64,000 nucleotides of DNA from Persicaria tinctoria (taxonomy: Eukaryota > Streptophyta > Magnoliopsida > Caryophyllales > Polygonaceae), in NCBI GenBank assembly GCA_037127255.1, contig JBANSL010000007.1, positions 63,411,038-63,475,037 on the forward strand. The letters run 5' to 3'. Below are positions 1-10,781 of this stretch, piece by piece. Each line of letters starts with the position of its first letter. The stretch's first letter is position 1. The notes below the pieces were generated by a model. That model saw only the letters and a list, made by a program, of their open reading frames with translations. It was not told the origin of the DNA and searched no databases. A program made the position numbers and the translations under genes.

Positions 1-146
1 ATAATAGTATTATAATATTAATATTATTATTATTATTGAATAATATAGTTGAGAATAATACCGTATTCAACATATTATACTAAATAATGAATTATAAAAG
101 CATTTTTCACTTTGCAAATTTATATAATATTTTATTATTTTTATAT

Positions 147-304
147 GCGGGACAAGGCCCGTCCCGTCCCGATCCCGTCCCGTCCAGACACCATCCCGTC
201 CCGAAAAAAAAATGTCAATCCCGTCCCGAAAAAATTTCGCGGGACGAGTCCCGTCCCGGCTCAATCCCGTCCCGTCCCGAAAAAATTTTTATATGCGGGA
301 CAAG
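147..304. repeat. GGGAC/GTCCC-rich low-complexity block
   Basis: A GC-rich island in AT-rich DNA built from irregular copies of CCCGTCCCG with GCGGGACAAGG at both edges. The same motif set recurs in reverse orientation at 44734-44895, next to a hAT-like terminus. The block is therefore probably the subterminal repeat region of a hAT-type element. No terminus of the TAGGGGTGGGC type is visible here, so the boundaries are open. The short reading frames across it are low-complexity Arg/Pro/Ser strings and are not genes. Bases 1-146 are AT-rich with nothing recognisable. Confidence 0.6.
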
Positions 305-498
305 GTCCTTAACTTTTTGTTTTTGTTTTATTCTATCCATTAACTTTTTGAAATGTTCTAAAAGTCCGTAATATTTTATTTATTTTTATTTTAATCCAAA
401 ACCTTTCAAAGATTGGACAATATAGTCCTCAATCCTCAACCTTATTTTTTTTTATTATTTGTTTTACTCTATGTGTTTAAACATACGAAGAAAAATTA

Positions 499-811
499 GT
501 GCTCGTTTAGATTGGTTTGAAAAACTCAGGAATTTAAATATCTCAGAAAGTTGGATAGAATATCTGTGTTTGGTTAAAAAAATTCATCTCCAAAAACTCG
601 GGAATTGAAACTCCCATGAATTTAACTTCCTATAAAATACAGGAATTGGAATTTAACTTCTTATTTATCTCACTATATCAAATCCACCATTACTTCATTT
701 TTCAACCAAATATGTTTAATAAAATCCATGAAAGTGTAATTCATAGGAAGTAGACTTCCCATGAATTAAATTCCCGAGAAGTAGACTTCCTACATTTATC
801 CAAACAAGCAC
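499..811. mobile_element. MITE-like element with imperfect terminal inverted repeats
   Basis: The left end GTGCTCGTTTAGATTGG and the right end CCAAACAAGCAC are imperfect inverted repeats. Subterminal motifs such as GAAGTAGACTTCCC and CCATGAATT recur in inverted order. The end type (GTGCTYGTTTRG) and internal motifs match the better defined element at 12104-12583. A PIF/Harbinger (Tourist-like) MITE fits, but no clean 3-bp target duplication is visible (TTA on the left, AAT on the right). Confidence 0.55.
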
Positions 812-1194
812 AATACTAGCCACCTTTATGATTTAAAATTTTAAAAACCCTCAAAACTCTTTTAGAAACGCATAATGATATTACATAATAGGAAAAATGA
901 CCGAAAGTAATACTCACAAACTTTGAAAATCACTAAAAAATATATACAAACTATTTCACATCAAACCAATTTCGATACGGAAAAGTTTTGCCCAATTTTT
1001 TCGTTCAATTATTCGATATGGAAACTGAATATTAAAATTTTAACGATGTGGCGCCACATACCTAAGTGTTCAATGTCATTTTTGTAAAAACAAAAATATT
1101 TTTGAATGCAAATTAGATGAATAAATTAACCATAAACTCCAATTTAAACTGGAAAGTGGTTTTTATTTTCAAATATTATACTTTTTCATTAATG
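812..1194. other. AT-rich spacer, nothing recognised
   Basis: About 380 bases of AT-rich sequence. The stretch from 893 onward (GACCGAAAGTAATACTCAC) reads like a degraded MULE-type MITE arm, but I could not pair it with a second end. Confidence 0.4.
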
Positions 1195-1326
1195 TGCCAC
1201 ATTATTAACTTTTCTAACTTTTAGTTGCTACATTGCAAAATTGACTGAAAATTTTCCTGTATCAAAACTACTTTAATGCATAATAGTTTCATGCAACTAA
1301 AAGTTAGAAAAGTTAATAATGTGGCA
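1195..1326. repeat. Perfect 34-bp inverted repeat (hairpin arms)
   Basis: Bases 1195-1228 are the exact reverse complement of 1293-1326, with a 64-nt loop. The arms contain CACATTATTAACTTTTC and its complement. A perfect stem of this length suggests a MITE core or a foldback element. Confidence 0.85.
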
Positions 1327-1332
1327 TCACAT

Positions 1333-1370
1333 CACTAAAATGTATACAAACTATTGTATACATTTTAGTG
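1333..1370. repeat. Short perfect hairpin
   Basis: The 15-nt arms CACTAAAATGTATAC and GTATACATTTTAGTG flank an 8-nt AT-rich loop. It lies directly beside the retroposon insertion at 1395 and may be part of the same foldback element as the 34-bp repeat upstream. Confidence 0.75.
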
Positions 1371-1394
1371 CCTTTTAAAGTTTATATTACTATT

Positions 1395-2608
1395 AGCCGC
1401 AACACAAGCAACTCCTCCATCTCTTGCTCCGGCACCGCAGCCCTCACGGGGTTCTCCGGTCACCTCCCTGGCGGGCTCGATGGCGGACGCGACCCTCTCC
1501 CCATCGCTGGTTCCTGGGTTGGACATCTCTTTCGGGTCCCTTCTTGGGTCGGGTGGCGCCGGACTCCATGGACGTCGATATCCACTCTTCTGGCGTTCTG
1601 CCGCTCCTCGTCGTTGGTGGCTCCGCTCCTCCCCATCCTCCGATGCCCCACTTCTTAACTTCGATCCGCCTCCATCGTCACCCTCAACCCTCTCCTCTGC
1701 CGCCGATCTCCTTCTCTTGGGTCGCCTCCCTTCCTGCAGTGTTGATGCGTCAACTCCCACTACGACGTTTTCAACCTCTCCCGGTAATTTATAAGCGCCT
1801 CGAAGAAATCGAAAACCCAACCCTTCTTCAACACAACCAGCCGCCGCCTCCACTACCATATGGTGGCCGACCGACCCCACACCACCAACCTTCTCCTCCA
1901 CTACCATATGGTGGCCGACCGACGCCGCCCATTCTCCTTGCTGTTCGCCGACTTGGACGAGTTTCTGGCCTCATCGGTTGCCACTCTTGCTCCTCTGACT
2001 ACACATAACCTTACCAGGTTACACCTCTCCACCTTGAAACCCCAAATCTCAAAATCAAACATCCTGTCCAATAGACACACTCAACATGCAACCCCAAATC
2101 TCAAAACAAATTTGATTTCACCCCTAGATCCACAAATTCAAAGTAACCAAAATCTAATTTTATCCCCCATATCCCCTCTTCTTCCAAGATAAACAACACG
2201 TTGATGGTGCTCAGATCCATGACCCTTGGGTCTAGATCCGGCATTACCACCACCTTAATTCTATGAAAAGGATTGTGCAACTTCAGATCTCAAATTTTCG
2301 AATCCGAGCCACCACATTCAACATTACTGTTGAACGAGCTTGCTCGCTGCCATAGCGGGTTCCATATCCGCAATCATCACCGCTTTCCAATCCAAGCTAC
2401 AAAAACGGAATCAAGAATCAGCGGATGCAATTTTTATCGGAAGAATTTTCTAGAATTTTTTTTTAATTCTAGATTTCTGTAATTGTAATCTTAGATAAAA
2501 AAAAAATTCTTTTTTTGACTGGCGACCCTCTGTGTGGGGTCATCCAAGCCATATGTTGATGGCTTTAAGATCGCTTTGTCGATCTACTTCTTATCCACTG
2601 TCAAAAAA
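1395..2608 (+). mobile_element. Non-autonomous poly(A) retroposon, copy 1
   Basis: A 1.2-kb GC-rich insert ends in a poly(A) run and is flanked by the direct repeat AAAGTTTATATTACTATT (1377-1394 and 2609-2626). This is the hallmark of target-primed reverse transcription. The interior has no reverse transcriptase or endonuclease. It carries C/T-rich sequence, a 27-bp internal duplication around an ACCATATGGTGGCC core (about 1849 and 1894), and a 3' module (2520-2600) of GGCGACCCTCTGTG followed by GATCGCTTTGTCGATCTACTTC. The same 3' module ends a second element at 5285-6525. It is probably mobilised by a LINE. The overlapping open frames of 100-190 codons look like composition artefacts. Confidence 0.75.
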
Positions 2609-2626
2609 AAAGTTTATATTACTATT

Positions 2627-3326
2627 GATTCATAACTGGTAGTTTGTATTATTTTTTAATTTTGTCATTTTACCTATATAAAATTACCCACATAAGTAAA
2701 ATTTTAACAAAAGAGTTCATAAATCCACAGATCTCACAAATATGAGACAAAGGGATATTTTGTTTTTGCTTCTTTCATGAGTAGATTCAATATATGATAC
2801 TGAGTACTAACCTAGTACATTACCCTCGTTAATCCAAAGTATTACTAAAGTAAAATTATTCATTCATTTTATTCATCAACTCGTTGTAGTATTTTGGATG
2901 ATGTAATATGAAAAAATACATATATTGAATCTATGTATGGTAAATAACAGAAAAATATTCCTGTCATAATTGCGAGATCATGGATTTTATGAGTGCTTTT
3001 TCTAATATTTGTAATTTTATGAGTGATTTTATATTCAGTTTGTTTATTGTGTGCCATAAGCGGCTAAGTGAATATGATAAGAATACTTTAATGAGAAAGA
3101 AAATCCTAAAAGAAAATGGATGAACCCCATGATCTAATTTAAAAATGGCTAAATCGGGTGTATCTAGAGAAAATATGTTCACTTTGGGGCATGGGGTAGA
3201 AAATCTGTTTTATATTATATACCCTTATGAATTTAAAAACAAAAAAATTGGGTGTTTTCTAAAAATTAAATCATAAAGTTAGCTAATTGGAAGTAATTTT
3301 TCTTTGCATGGATGATTATGTAGTAA
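2627..3326. other. AT-rich non-coding spacer
   Basis: About 700 bases of AT-rich DNA with no credible coding frame, no RNA gene and no paired repeat ends. Confidence 0.5.
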
Positions 3327-3424
3327 CCATTCTGGAATGGCTCACCGAAAATGACTTGTACGTAGTATCCATAAGTCTCCGGTTTGAACTCCGGATGACC
3401 GCTCTTTATTTACCAATCCTTATT
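3327..3424 (+). mobile_element. Short tRNA-related SINE-like element
   Basis: A box A-like segment (TGGCTCACCG, about 3340) and a box B-like segment (GGTTTGAACTCC, about 3382) lie at tRNA-like spacing. The stretch is flanked by near-direct repeats ATGTAGTAA (3318-3326) and ACGTAGTAA (3425-3433), with 8 of 9 bases matching. It does not fold as a complete tRNA, so a short or decayed SINE is the better reading. Confidence 0.45.
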
Positions 3425-3755
3425 ACGTAGTAAATGACGAGAAAATTTGGATTTTTTTTTTTGCAAATTATGCCTATTTTTGGTAAAATGGTAGTTGAAG
3501 CTGATGGGGTTAAATTGCTGGATTATTTGTATGAAATGTATGTTATTTAATAAGCTAGTATGATGTTTGGCAAACCTAGTTGTTAGAGTAGTTGATGAAA
3601 ATTTATGAATGGAATATCAAAAGTTCCGAAAAGTTTGAGAGAATAACTGCTGAAAACTCATATTCCAAAAGCTAATTAAACTAAAATCTCATATTTATTT
3701 CATTTCAAATTATATAATATCAAAATCATAAACTCTAAAAATCTAGCTGATTATC
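3425..3755. other. AT-rich spacer, nothing recognised
   Basis: About 330 bases between the SINE-like insert and the nested transposon block. No coding or repeat structure was seen. Confidence 0.45.
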
Positions 3756-3854
3756 TAACACCCTCATCCCACATCGGATATCATAATGTGTTGGGAGTGA
3801 TTTATAACTGATTCAAGTTCTAGCTATGTCATAAGAGCTTTAAGAGGCGCCAAC

Positions 3855-4550
3855 TAGACTTGTCAAAACCCGACCTGACCCGTATGCCGGGAAAATTCTG
3901 GGTCAAGACTCAAAAATTTTGACACCGAAATTTTTTTCGACCTAAATCCGAAAACCCGATAATTTTCCTAGTCATCTGGTTTAGACCCGGTGACTCGATT
4001 GACCCGCTAATTTTGACTCGATTGACCCGGTGACCCGATTGATTTATAATTATATATGATTAATTTTTTTTATGGAGATTCCAATTTATTACATTTTATA
4101 ATTAAAATTACTTGATCTTTCATTTTTAAATAAACTTTTATATTTATTTGTATTGTGTAATACTCCCTCCAATCGATAGTATTTGAGTTTTTATCTTTCA
4201 TCACATTTTTTAAGAAGATAAAAACTCTAAAAAATATTAAAATATTAAAAAAAATTCTATGCTTATTACTAATTGCATGAAATTATTTTTAAAAAATTAT
4301 TTCAAAATTTGATATTTTATATATTTTATTAAAAATTATGAGAAATAATAAAAATCAAGTTTTTTAGATCAGATATATTATATAATTACAGGCACTATAA
4401 CTTATCAACCACGTCTTTAATTTTAACATTTCAAAATTATTGTAAAATTACAAAATCATGATTTTTTAATTTAAAAAAGAAAAAATGGGCAAACCCGAAA
4501 TCGACCAAAAACCGGGTCAAACCCGAGTTCAGATCAACCCGAAAGGTCTA
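3855..4550. mobile_element. hAT-like MITE nested in the MULE-like element
   Basis: The ends TAGACTTGTC and TAGACCTTTC (reverse complement of the right end) carry subterminal ACCCGA repeats typical of hAT MITEs. The flanking 8-bp duplications are GCGCCAAC (3847-3854) and GCACCAAC (4551-4558), matching at 7 of 8 bases. No coding capacity. Confidence 0.75.
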
Positions 4551-4598
4551 GCACCAACTCATGCTACCTAGCCCTCTCAAGTTTTTTGTCCTCACTTA

Positions 4599-5035
4599 GA
4601 GCAAGCCCAACAACTTCTCTATAAAATCTCTATTTTGTAGGAAAAAATTTCAAAATCTCTAAATTTTTTATACCCCAACCCCAACAGCTTTTCTATTTTA
4701 CAAGTTTTTACATTAATTATATTCTATATTTATAGCATATTATTTAATAAAATTTTACTTGAATTAAAAGGAAATAGAAATAGGACATAAAATATTTACT
4801 TTAATTCAAAATCTTACAATCTCAACCACAAATCTATTAACAATTTCATGGGGAAAAGCAAAGCATTTAATTTTACAAATTTCACTTCTTCCTCTAAATT
4901 TAGAGATTTTTCTTCTCTATCCTAATGTTTCTCTATTTTACAAAACCATTTGCAAAAGCTGTTGGGGTGAAAACATCTTCTTTTTCTCTAAAATATCACA
5001 TTTTCTCTATTATACAAAAGCTGTTGGGGTTGCTC
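4599..5035. mobile_element. Tourist-like (PIF/Harbinger) MITE
   Basis: The termini GAGCAAGCCCAACA and GAGCAACCCCAACA (reverse complement of the right end) are flanked by TTA at 4596-4598 and 5036-5038. Subterminal copies of AAGCTGTTGGGGT occur near 4680, 4960 and 5018. It is 437 bp, non-coding, and inserted in the same outer element as the hAT-like MITE. Confidence 0.75.
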
Positions 5036-5284
5036 TTAAAGCCTAAAAAGGAAGAGCTCTTGTAACATAGGTAGGGTTTGAATTACTTATAAATCACTCC
5101 CAACATCCTTAATTATGATATACGATGTGAGGCGGGGGTGTTACAGATTATGCAATTTTGTGTCAAACATTGAATAGTCGTTTAAACACATGGACCAAAA
5201 TGGAAAAAAAAAGTAAGGTTGTAGATTGTTTTACAATGTTAGCAAAGATAGAGTTTAAAATAAAATGCATGAAACTATTAAAGA

Positions 5285-6525
5285 CTATTTTACAAAACCC
5301 TAGATCCGACGCCGCCGCCCTGTTGGGGTTCTTCCGACTGCCATCTTCGGTGGGCTCCCTGGTGGATCCGACATTATCCCCCAACTGTGGTTCCCGGTAT
5401 GGCCTCGCTCTCGGATCGACCTCGCTTGGGTTCTAGCGGCGCTGGAAGGGCGTCTTCCGTCGACCACGTTGGATGCCGGTATCTCCGCTTCCTCCGCCAC
5501 CTTCCTACTCTGCTTCTACTTCATCCGCCGGGGTCCTGCGGCTTGCCGGCTTCTTCCGCTCCTCGACGTTGGTGGCTCCTCGTCGAATGGTGGATCCGCT
5601 TGCTCCTGCCCGATGCTCACCTCCATACTCAGTCAGACCCCTCCCTCTTGAGGTTTGATCTCCGTCACTTTGGCCCGCCCATGGTGATCTCGCCCCTCAC
5701 CAAAACTTTGCCCAACCCTCACTTACAGTAACTCTTCCAAAATCAAAACTTCGAAAGCCTAAACCACAAACAAGTTTTTTGTTTAATCTCACATGCAATC
5801 CTCGCCGCTCCCATGTCCCCGCTGTTGTCGATCGGCCGCCACGAATCCCTCATCCAGGTTCCCTGTCGGCCGCTGCACTCCCTAGGTCCTGGTTGTGGCG
5901 GGCCCCTTCGGAGCTGGTGAGTCGACCCTCGTCGACGTCCTGGCTGTTTGGGCCTCCCCGTCCATCCAGCACCCTCCTCATCAACCCATTAACCACCGTC
6001 ACCCTCCCCTCTGACCACCACGCCTTTTCCTTTGTGGCCCTTCTATGAATCTCTGCCTTGATCAGTCAACTTTCACCCATCCTTTGCACATACAAATATT
6101 TCTCCCAAAAATTTAGATCTAATTGTTATGACTCTCAATCAGTTAATTTTCAGGTCGGATTCATTGCATGCAATAGATTTTTTCAATCCTGTAGCCCGGC
6201 GTCTATCAAACAGGCGCCGACTTCCACCATCTTCGGTATAGGTATTCCCGCTCAACCTACCAGGTGCTTTGTTGGGCAACCTACCCGGAATCAGATCTGC
6301 AACCATCACCGCTTCCAAATATGCCAGCGTCAACTTTTCCTCGACCGGAATGCAACCAGTGAACAATAATTTTGATTTTTTTTAAATTTAAATTTATCTT
6401 ATTGTAATTTTACGTTTAAGCAATTTTTTTTTACTAGTGACCCTCTGCGTAGGGTTCATCAAGCCATCTTTTGATGGCTTCAAGATCGCTTAGTCGATCT
6501 ACTTCTTGCCTACTGTAAGAAAAAA
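5285..6525 (+). mobile_element. Non-autonomous poly(A) retroposon, copy 2
   Basis: This copy resembles 1395-2608 in layout and in both ends. The GC-rich 5' part contains GGGCTCCCTGGTGGATCC near 5350, parallel to CCTCCCTGGCGGGCTCGATGG in copy 1. The 3' module at 6432-6515 (GTGACCCTCTGCGTAGG, then GATCGCTTAGTCGATCTACTTC) runs into a short A-rich tail. No flanking duplication could be found, so this copy is older or truncated. The 90-115 codon frames inside it are probably fortuitous. Confidence 0.6.
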
Positions 6526-6560
6526 GGAAAAGTTAGAGAACACAATGAACAATAAGAAAA

Positions 6561-7085
6561 GGTCAAATTGTACGTAGAAAACCACCGTTTGTACAAAATC
6601 GATCACCCTGCACTCTCAATAAGCTAGATACTCACAAAAGACCACTCATCTCATTTTTTGTTTGTTAAGATTATTGTTAAATTTGTCAAATTACCATTTT
6701 GCCTTTGTACTTTAATATATTTAAAGGGTAAAACGAGGATCACTCTTTAATAACTTTCATTTTTCATTTGAGGATGGAATCGAGAGTTGAAGGATGAACA
6801 CCTGAGAAAACTTCAAACCAACTAAATCAAAGGGACCAACTTTGAACCAATTAAATCAGAGATGAAACAGTTGGGAATTGCTAATAGACAAGTCAGGATA
6901 TTGATCGATGATGAAGGGGCAAAATAGTAATTATAACTTTTAAGATAAAACTTAACATAAAAAGTGGAATGAGTGATCTTTTTACAAACATCTACTTTTA
7001 AACGGTGATTTCTAAGAATTTTCAGTTTAAGGAATAATTTTGTATAAAATGGTGTATTTAAGAGATGATTTTCTGAAATTTGGCC
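6561..7085. mobile_element. MULE-type MITE with near-perfect 9-bp TSD
   Basis: The termini GGTCAAATTGTACG and GGCCAAATTTCAGA (reverse complement of the right end) are flanked by ATAAGAAAA (6552-6560) and ATAGGAAAA (7086-7094), matching at 8 of 9 bases. Inverted subterminal motifs include CACTCATC and its complement. It is 525 bp and non-coding. Confidence 0.75.
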
Positions 7086-7094
7086 ATAGGAAAA

Positions 7095-9071
7095 AGTTGG
7101 GTACTAAAAAACAATTTTGCCCTAAGATTAACTTAAAAAAAAAAAACTGTTAAGATAAGGATTGACGGGGAGCGGTGCAACTTTGAGTAACCTTCTAAAT
7201 TAAGTGAAACATTAATCCTCACTTTCACCTTGCAATTAATTTAGAACCATTTAGAATTGTTCTTTTTTTTTTGGGTTAATTTGAAAGAAAAATAAGTGAG
7301 AGAGACATTCCCTACTGTAACTGTTTGGTAGAAATTGTTGGAGTAATAAGTGGATATTATGTACACATGTTGATCAAATCGGGCATTCTATATGTGTTGA
7401 AGATCTGCATTAATAACCACAATTGACTCTTTCATATGTTGAATTTTAACTCCTCCATTTAAAAATTAAATTTTTTTTTTTGCTCTTTCCCTTTTTACTT
7501 GCTCTATGGAGAATGCATTATTTGTTTAGAATTGCACTTTTCTTTTTATATATCAAACTAATAACAACTGTTCAACTCTCCTTTCAAATCTTGATTTTTT
7601 TATTTCATTTGCAGTAGTTGAATTAAGGTCATTCTTGAACCACAACTGCCCACTAATCTTCATCAAAACTGATTCAAAACCCATTATATTTATATATATC
7701 TCCAAAAGAGTAGTATTATGATTGTATTATGTTTTTTTAGAAACTATTATTAAACTATGTAAATACAAGCCAATCTTGGTATGCTAGAATATTTCTATTT
7801 GTATACAAATAAGTAAATTCAAAACCAAATTATCCTTTTTATATGGTCACATGATCCTTAATATAAGTAGAATGACCTCCAAAAGCACTGCTCTTCCATA
7901 TAACCATTTCGGTATGCACTCAATGGATGCCACCTGGCACTTCTTAGGTCTCTGTTTGGTTGTTCCTTTTCACTCTCTTGGGCATTTAGCTCCATCTATG
8001 ATGCATACAACTAGAATCCTCCCCTCATTGCTTGGTCTTCGAAATCGGTTAATCGATCTATCAATTCATCGAGCTAGGTTAATTTTATTATAAGTTAAAC
8101 TCTAATCACATTGATAACAAATGGATTGATCATGTTCCAGTATTATTTCAGATCAAATTTAACTTGGAATAGCTAACTGTAAAAGATAGGTATTATTTGT
8201 GTCACAATCGAGTTATTGGTATAAAAAATTATTGATCAAATTAATAAGATAAAATTGTGGTCCTTGCTCCAACTCTCACTTCTTGTAAAATCAAAAGAAA
8301 CAAACAATGCACAAGGTAAAGTAGAGGGAGAGAGTTTCTCCCACTAAAACTCATTTGTGGTGGTAAGAATCTGATAATGGTTTTCTTGAATTGCCATTTA
8401 CCAGTTCCAAAGACTTGTTCATCCCCAATTTTAGCGACATGCTTGACCCATCTCTTGCTCCAACTTCTACAACAATTTATCAATTTTAGAATCCATTTTT
8501 CTTCTAAAATGAATTAATTAAAAGAATTTTCCTCCAACTCCCCAAGAGAGTGAGAAAAAAAAGGGGGAAAACAAAATTGAATTTTAATTAGAAATTAATT
8601 TTGTTTCCAAGAGAAATGGAATTCATGTGGTGGCTTTTTCATGGGTCGGATCTTGTACTTTTAAGCAAAAAAATGTCACATCTCACTACTCTTTGATTCT
8701 GGCTTGCTTGTTCACCTGTCAATAAGCATGAAACTTGGTGATCTGTTGCACCCCATTTTCCAGATTTGAGTTCCCCATCTGGGTCCTCATTTTAGGGATT
8801 TTTTAATTTCTTTTTTTCCTTTTGGGTTAACCAATTTCATCTTATTTCACCCCCCTGTTTCATCCATACCACCTTCACCACCAAACCCATCTGGGAAATT
8901 CATCCTCTCTATCATCCCCCTTTACCCAATTCAAGCAAAAAGCAAAATTAAAAAAAATGTAGAGCTTCTCTTTCCCCCTAATTTGATCTTGATTTGCCCT
9001 AAATGCTTGTTTCTTGAGCTAATCTTGCTTTTGTTGTGTGTGTGTTTCAAGAGGGATCCAATCTCAATCAA
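7095..9071. other. Upstream region of the zinc-finger gene
   Basis: AT-rich non-coding DNA that becomes C/T-rich from about 8850 to 9030 (CCACCTTCACCACC, CCTCTCTATCATCCCCC), as in many plant 5' leaders. The transcription start cannot be placed. An 80-codon minus-strand frame at 8241-8483 has no recognisable motif and was not called. Confidence 0.45.
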
Positions 9072-10781
9072 ATGGAGGAGAAAAGGGAGAATCAAGAGGA
9101 GTTCAAGCATGTGTGCAAGCTGTGCAACAAGAGGTACCCAAGTGGGAAGTCTCTTGGAGGCCACATGAGGTCTCATGTGATTGCAAACTCCTATGTGTCA
9201 CCCAACAAGTTGAAGTCCAAAAAAGCTCCAATCTTTGAGGCCAAGTACAATGGTGATCACCTCCAAGCTTGCTCCAATGGTGATCTTGGTGTCCTGGGGA
9301 GCTCCACCTATGGTCTTAGGGAGAACCCAAAGAAGACATGGAGGGCTAGTGAGGATTCATCGCCCATAGCTGTCAAGCAAATGAGGGTTTGCAAGCAATG
9401 TGGTAAGGCCTTTCAATCTCTCAAGGCTTTGTGTGGCCACATGAGCTGTCATTCTGACAAGGAGAGGAAGTTCAGCAGATTGAATGGCTATGATGATGAT
9501 GAGGAGGAGGAAGAGGAGGATGAAGACGAAGATGATGACGAAGACGACGATGAAGATGAAGATGAATTGTGGGAGAGTGAGGAGGAGAAGGAGGTTGCAA
9601 TGGAGAGCCACTCAGATAACAATGGGAGGAGATCATCAGGGAAGGAAGTGAGGTATAAAGCAATCTCTGTGGTTGATTCTTTAAACTCTTATGGGAATGG
9701 GTGTTCATCTAATGTGTCTGAGATTGAGCATGAGCAAGAAGAGGTTGCAATTTGCTTGATGATGCTGTCTAGGGATTCTGGTCATCATAAGGTGGCTGCT
9801 GTTAATTTCACAACTGAGTCTTCTGATAACAATTCAGTGATCTTAGAGGGCGGATCGGCATCCGCCTATGTCACCAACAACAGACACTGCCTCAACAATG
9901 TGTCTAATGATGATAAGAATGGGAATAATGGGCCTTTGAAGATGAAGCAAGAGGCAAGCAAGGAGATGGAATGTGCTGGGATGGACAATTCAGATTCCGG
10001 GTATTTCGAGAATGGGGCTAAGGAGCTTGATTCCGATGGTTCGGTTGATTGGTATGCTAAGAACTATGTGTTCAACAAGCCTAAGTTCAAATTTGGATCT
10101 GGGTATGGTGATGTGTATGATTCTGAATTCGGCAAGCCGACTAAGAAAAGTGGGAGTGGCTACTCGGAGAAGGCCCCATATATGGTGGCAGAGGACGAGG
10201 AGCCCGAACAGGCTCATCTGAAGAGGCTATTAAGGAGCCGAGATGGCGGTAGCAAGAAGACGAAACACGAGTTTTTGAGTTCATCTCAAGCAACAACTAA
10301 AGTGTCTAACCACAAGGCAGGGAAATATGAGTGCTGGATTTGCCAAAGGAGCTTCAAGACCCACCAAGCACTAGGTGGACACATCATCACCCACAGGAGG
10401 AACAACAACAACAATGGATCAAGACATGAAAATAATGATCATGGCCATAGTTTAGAGACTAGTAAATCGGGGTCCAAACCCGAACCATCCTTCGTTATCA
10501 AGACCTCAGCTGCGAAGAATGCAGCGAATGTGTCCAAGAAAACAAAAGGCCACAAGTGTCCATTCTGTCCCAAGGTGTTCAGGTCAGGTCAAGCATTGGG
10601 TGGCCACAAGAGGTCTCACTTGATAGGCTGCTCTCCTCAAGACAGGGCCAATTTGATCCAATCCGCTGAGCGTAACTCTCCCGAGAATAACCACCAGTTT
10701 CTTGATCTTAACCTCCCTGCTCCGGTGGAGGAAGATGGTGGCGGCGCTGCCACCAACCAATCTCAATTCATGCCATGGTAG
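9072..10781 (+). CDS. C2H2 zinc-finger protein, four fingers, C-terminal EAR motif (ZAT-like)
   Basis: An intact single-exon frame of 569 residues. Four C2H2 fingers lie at about residues 15-35, 107-127, 421-441 and 496-516. Fingers 3 and 4 carry the plant core QALGGH. Finger 1 has KSLGGH and finger 2 has the variant KALCGH. An acidic Asp/Glu run covers about 141-176, and an EAR repression motif LDLNLP sits at 544-549. Proteins of this class are nuclear DNA-binding repressors, often in stress or developmental control; the exact target is unknown. An in-frame ATG lies 12 codons upstream at 9036, but I chose 9072 because the usual family start (MEE..., finger 1 within 15 residues) begins there. 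Absence of introns is typical of the family. Confidence 0.93.
   Translation: MEEKRENQEEFKHVCKLCNKRYPSGKSLGGHMRSHVIANSYVSPNKLKSKKAPIFEAKYNGDHLQACSNGDLGVLGSSTYGLRENPKKTWRASEDSSPIAVKQMRVCKQCGKAFQSLKALCGHMSCHSDKERKFSRLNGYDDDEEEEEEDEDEDDDEDDDEDEDELWESEEEKEVAMESHSDNNGRRSSGKEVRYKAISVVDSLNSYGNGCSSNVSEIEHEQEEVAICLMMLSRDSGHHKVAAVNFTTESSDNNSVILEGGSASAYVTNNRHCLNNVSNDDKNGNNGPLKMKQEASKEMECAGMDNSDSGYFENGAKELDSDGSVDWYAKNYVFNKPKFKFGSGYGDVYDSEFGKPTKKSGSGYSEKAPYMVAEDEEPEQAHLKRLLRSRDGGSKKTKHEFLSSSQATTKVSNHKAGKYECWICQRSFKTHQALGGHIITHRRNNNNNGSRHENNDHGHSLETSKSGSKPEPSFVIKTSAAKNAANVSKKTKGHKCPFCPKVFRSGQALGGHKRSHLIGCSPQDRANLIQSAERNSPENNHQFLDLNLPAPVEEDGGGAATNQSQFMPW

Larger units (their letters stand above)
3756..5143. 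mobile_element. Outer MULE-like TIR element carrying two nested elements
   Basis: The left end TAACACCCTCATCCCACATC and the right end (reverse complement TAACACCCCCGCCTCACATC) start inverted repeats of about 55 bp that share GTTGGGAGTGATTTATAA. Flanks CTGATTATC (3747-3755) and CAGATTATG (5144-5152) agree at 7 of 9 bases, as expected for an old 9-bp MULE target duplication. Removing the two inner insertions leaves an original element of only about 245 bp. Confidence 0.65.

Noticed and set aside
8241..8483. 80-codon minus-strand frame upstream of the zinc-finger gene
   Set aside because: No domain, no splice context, and no leader. Insufficient support.
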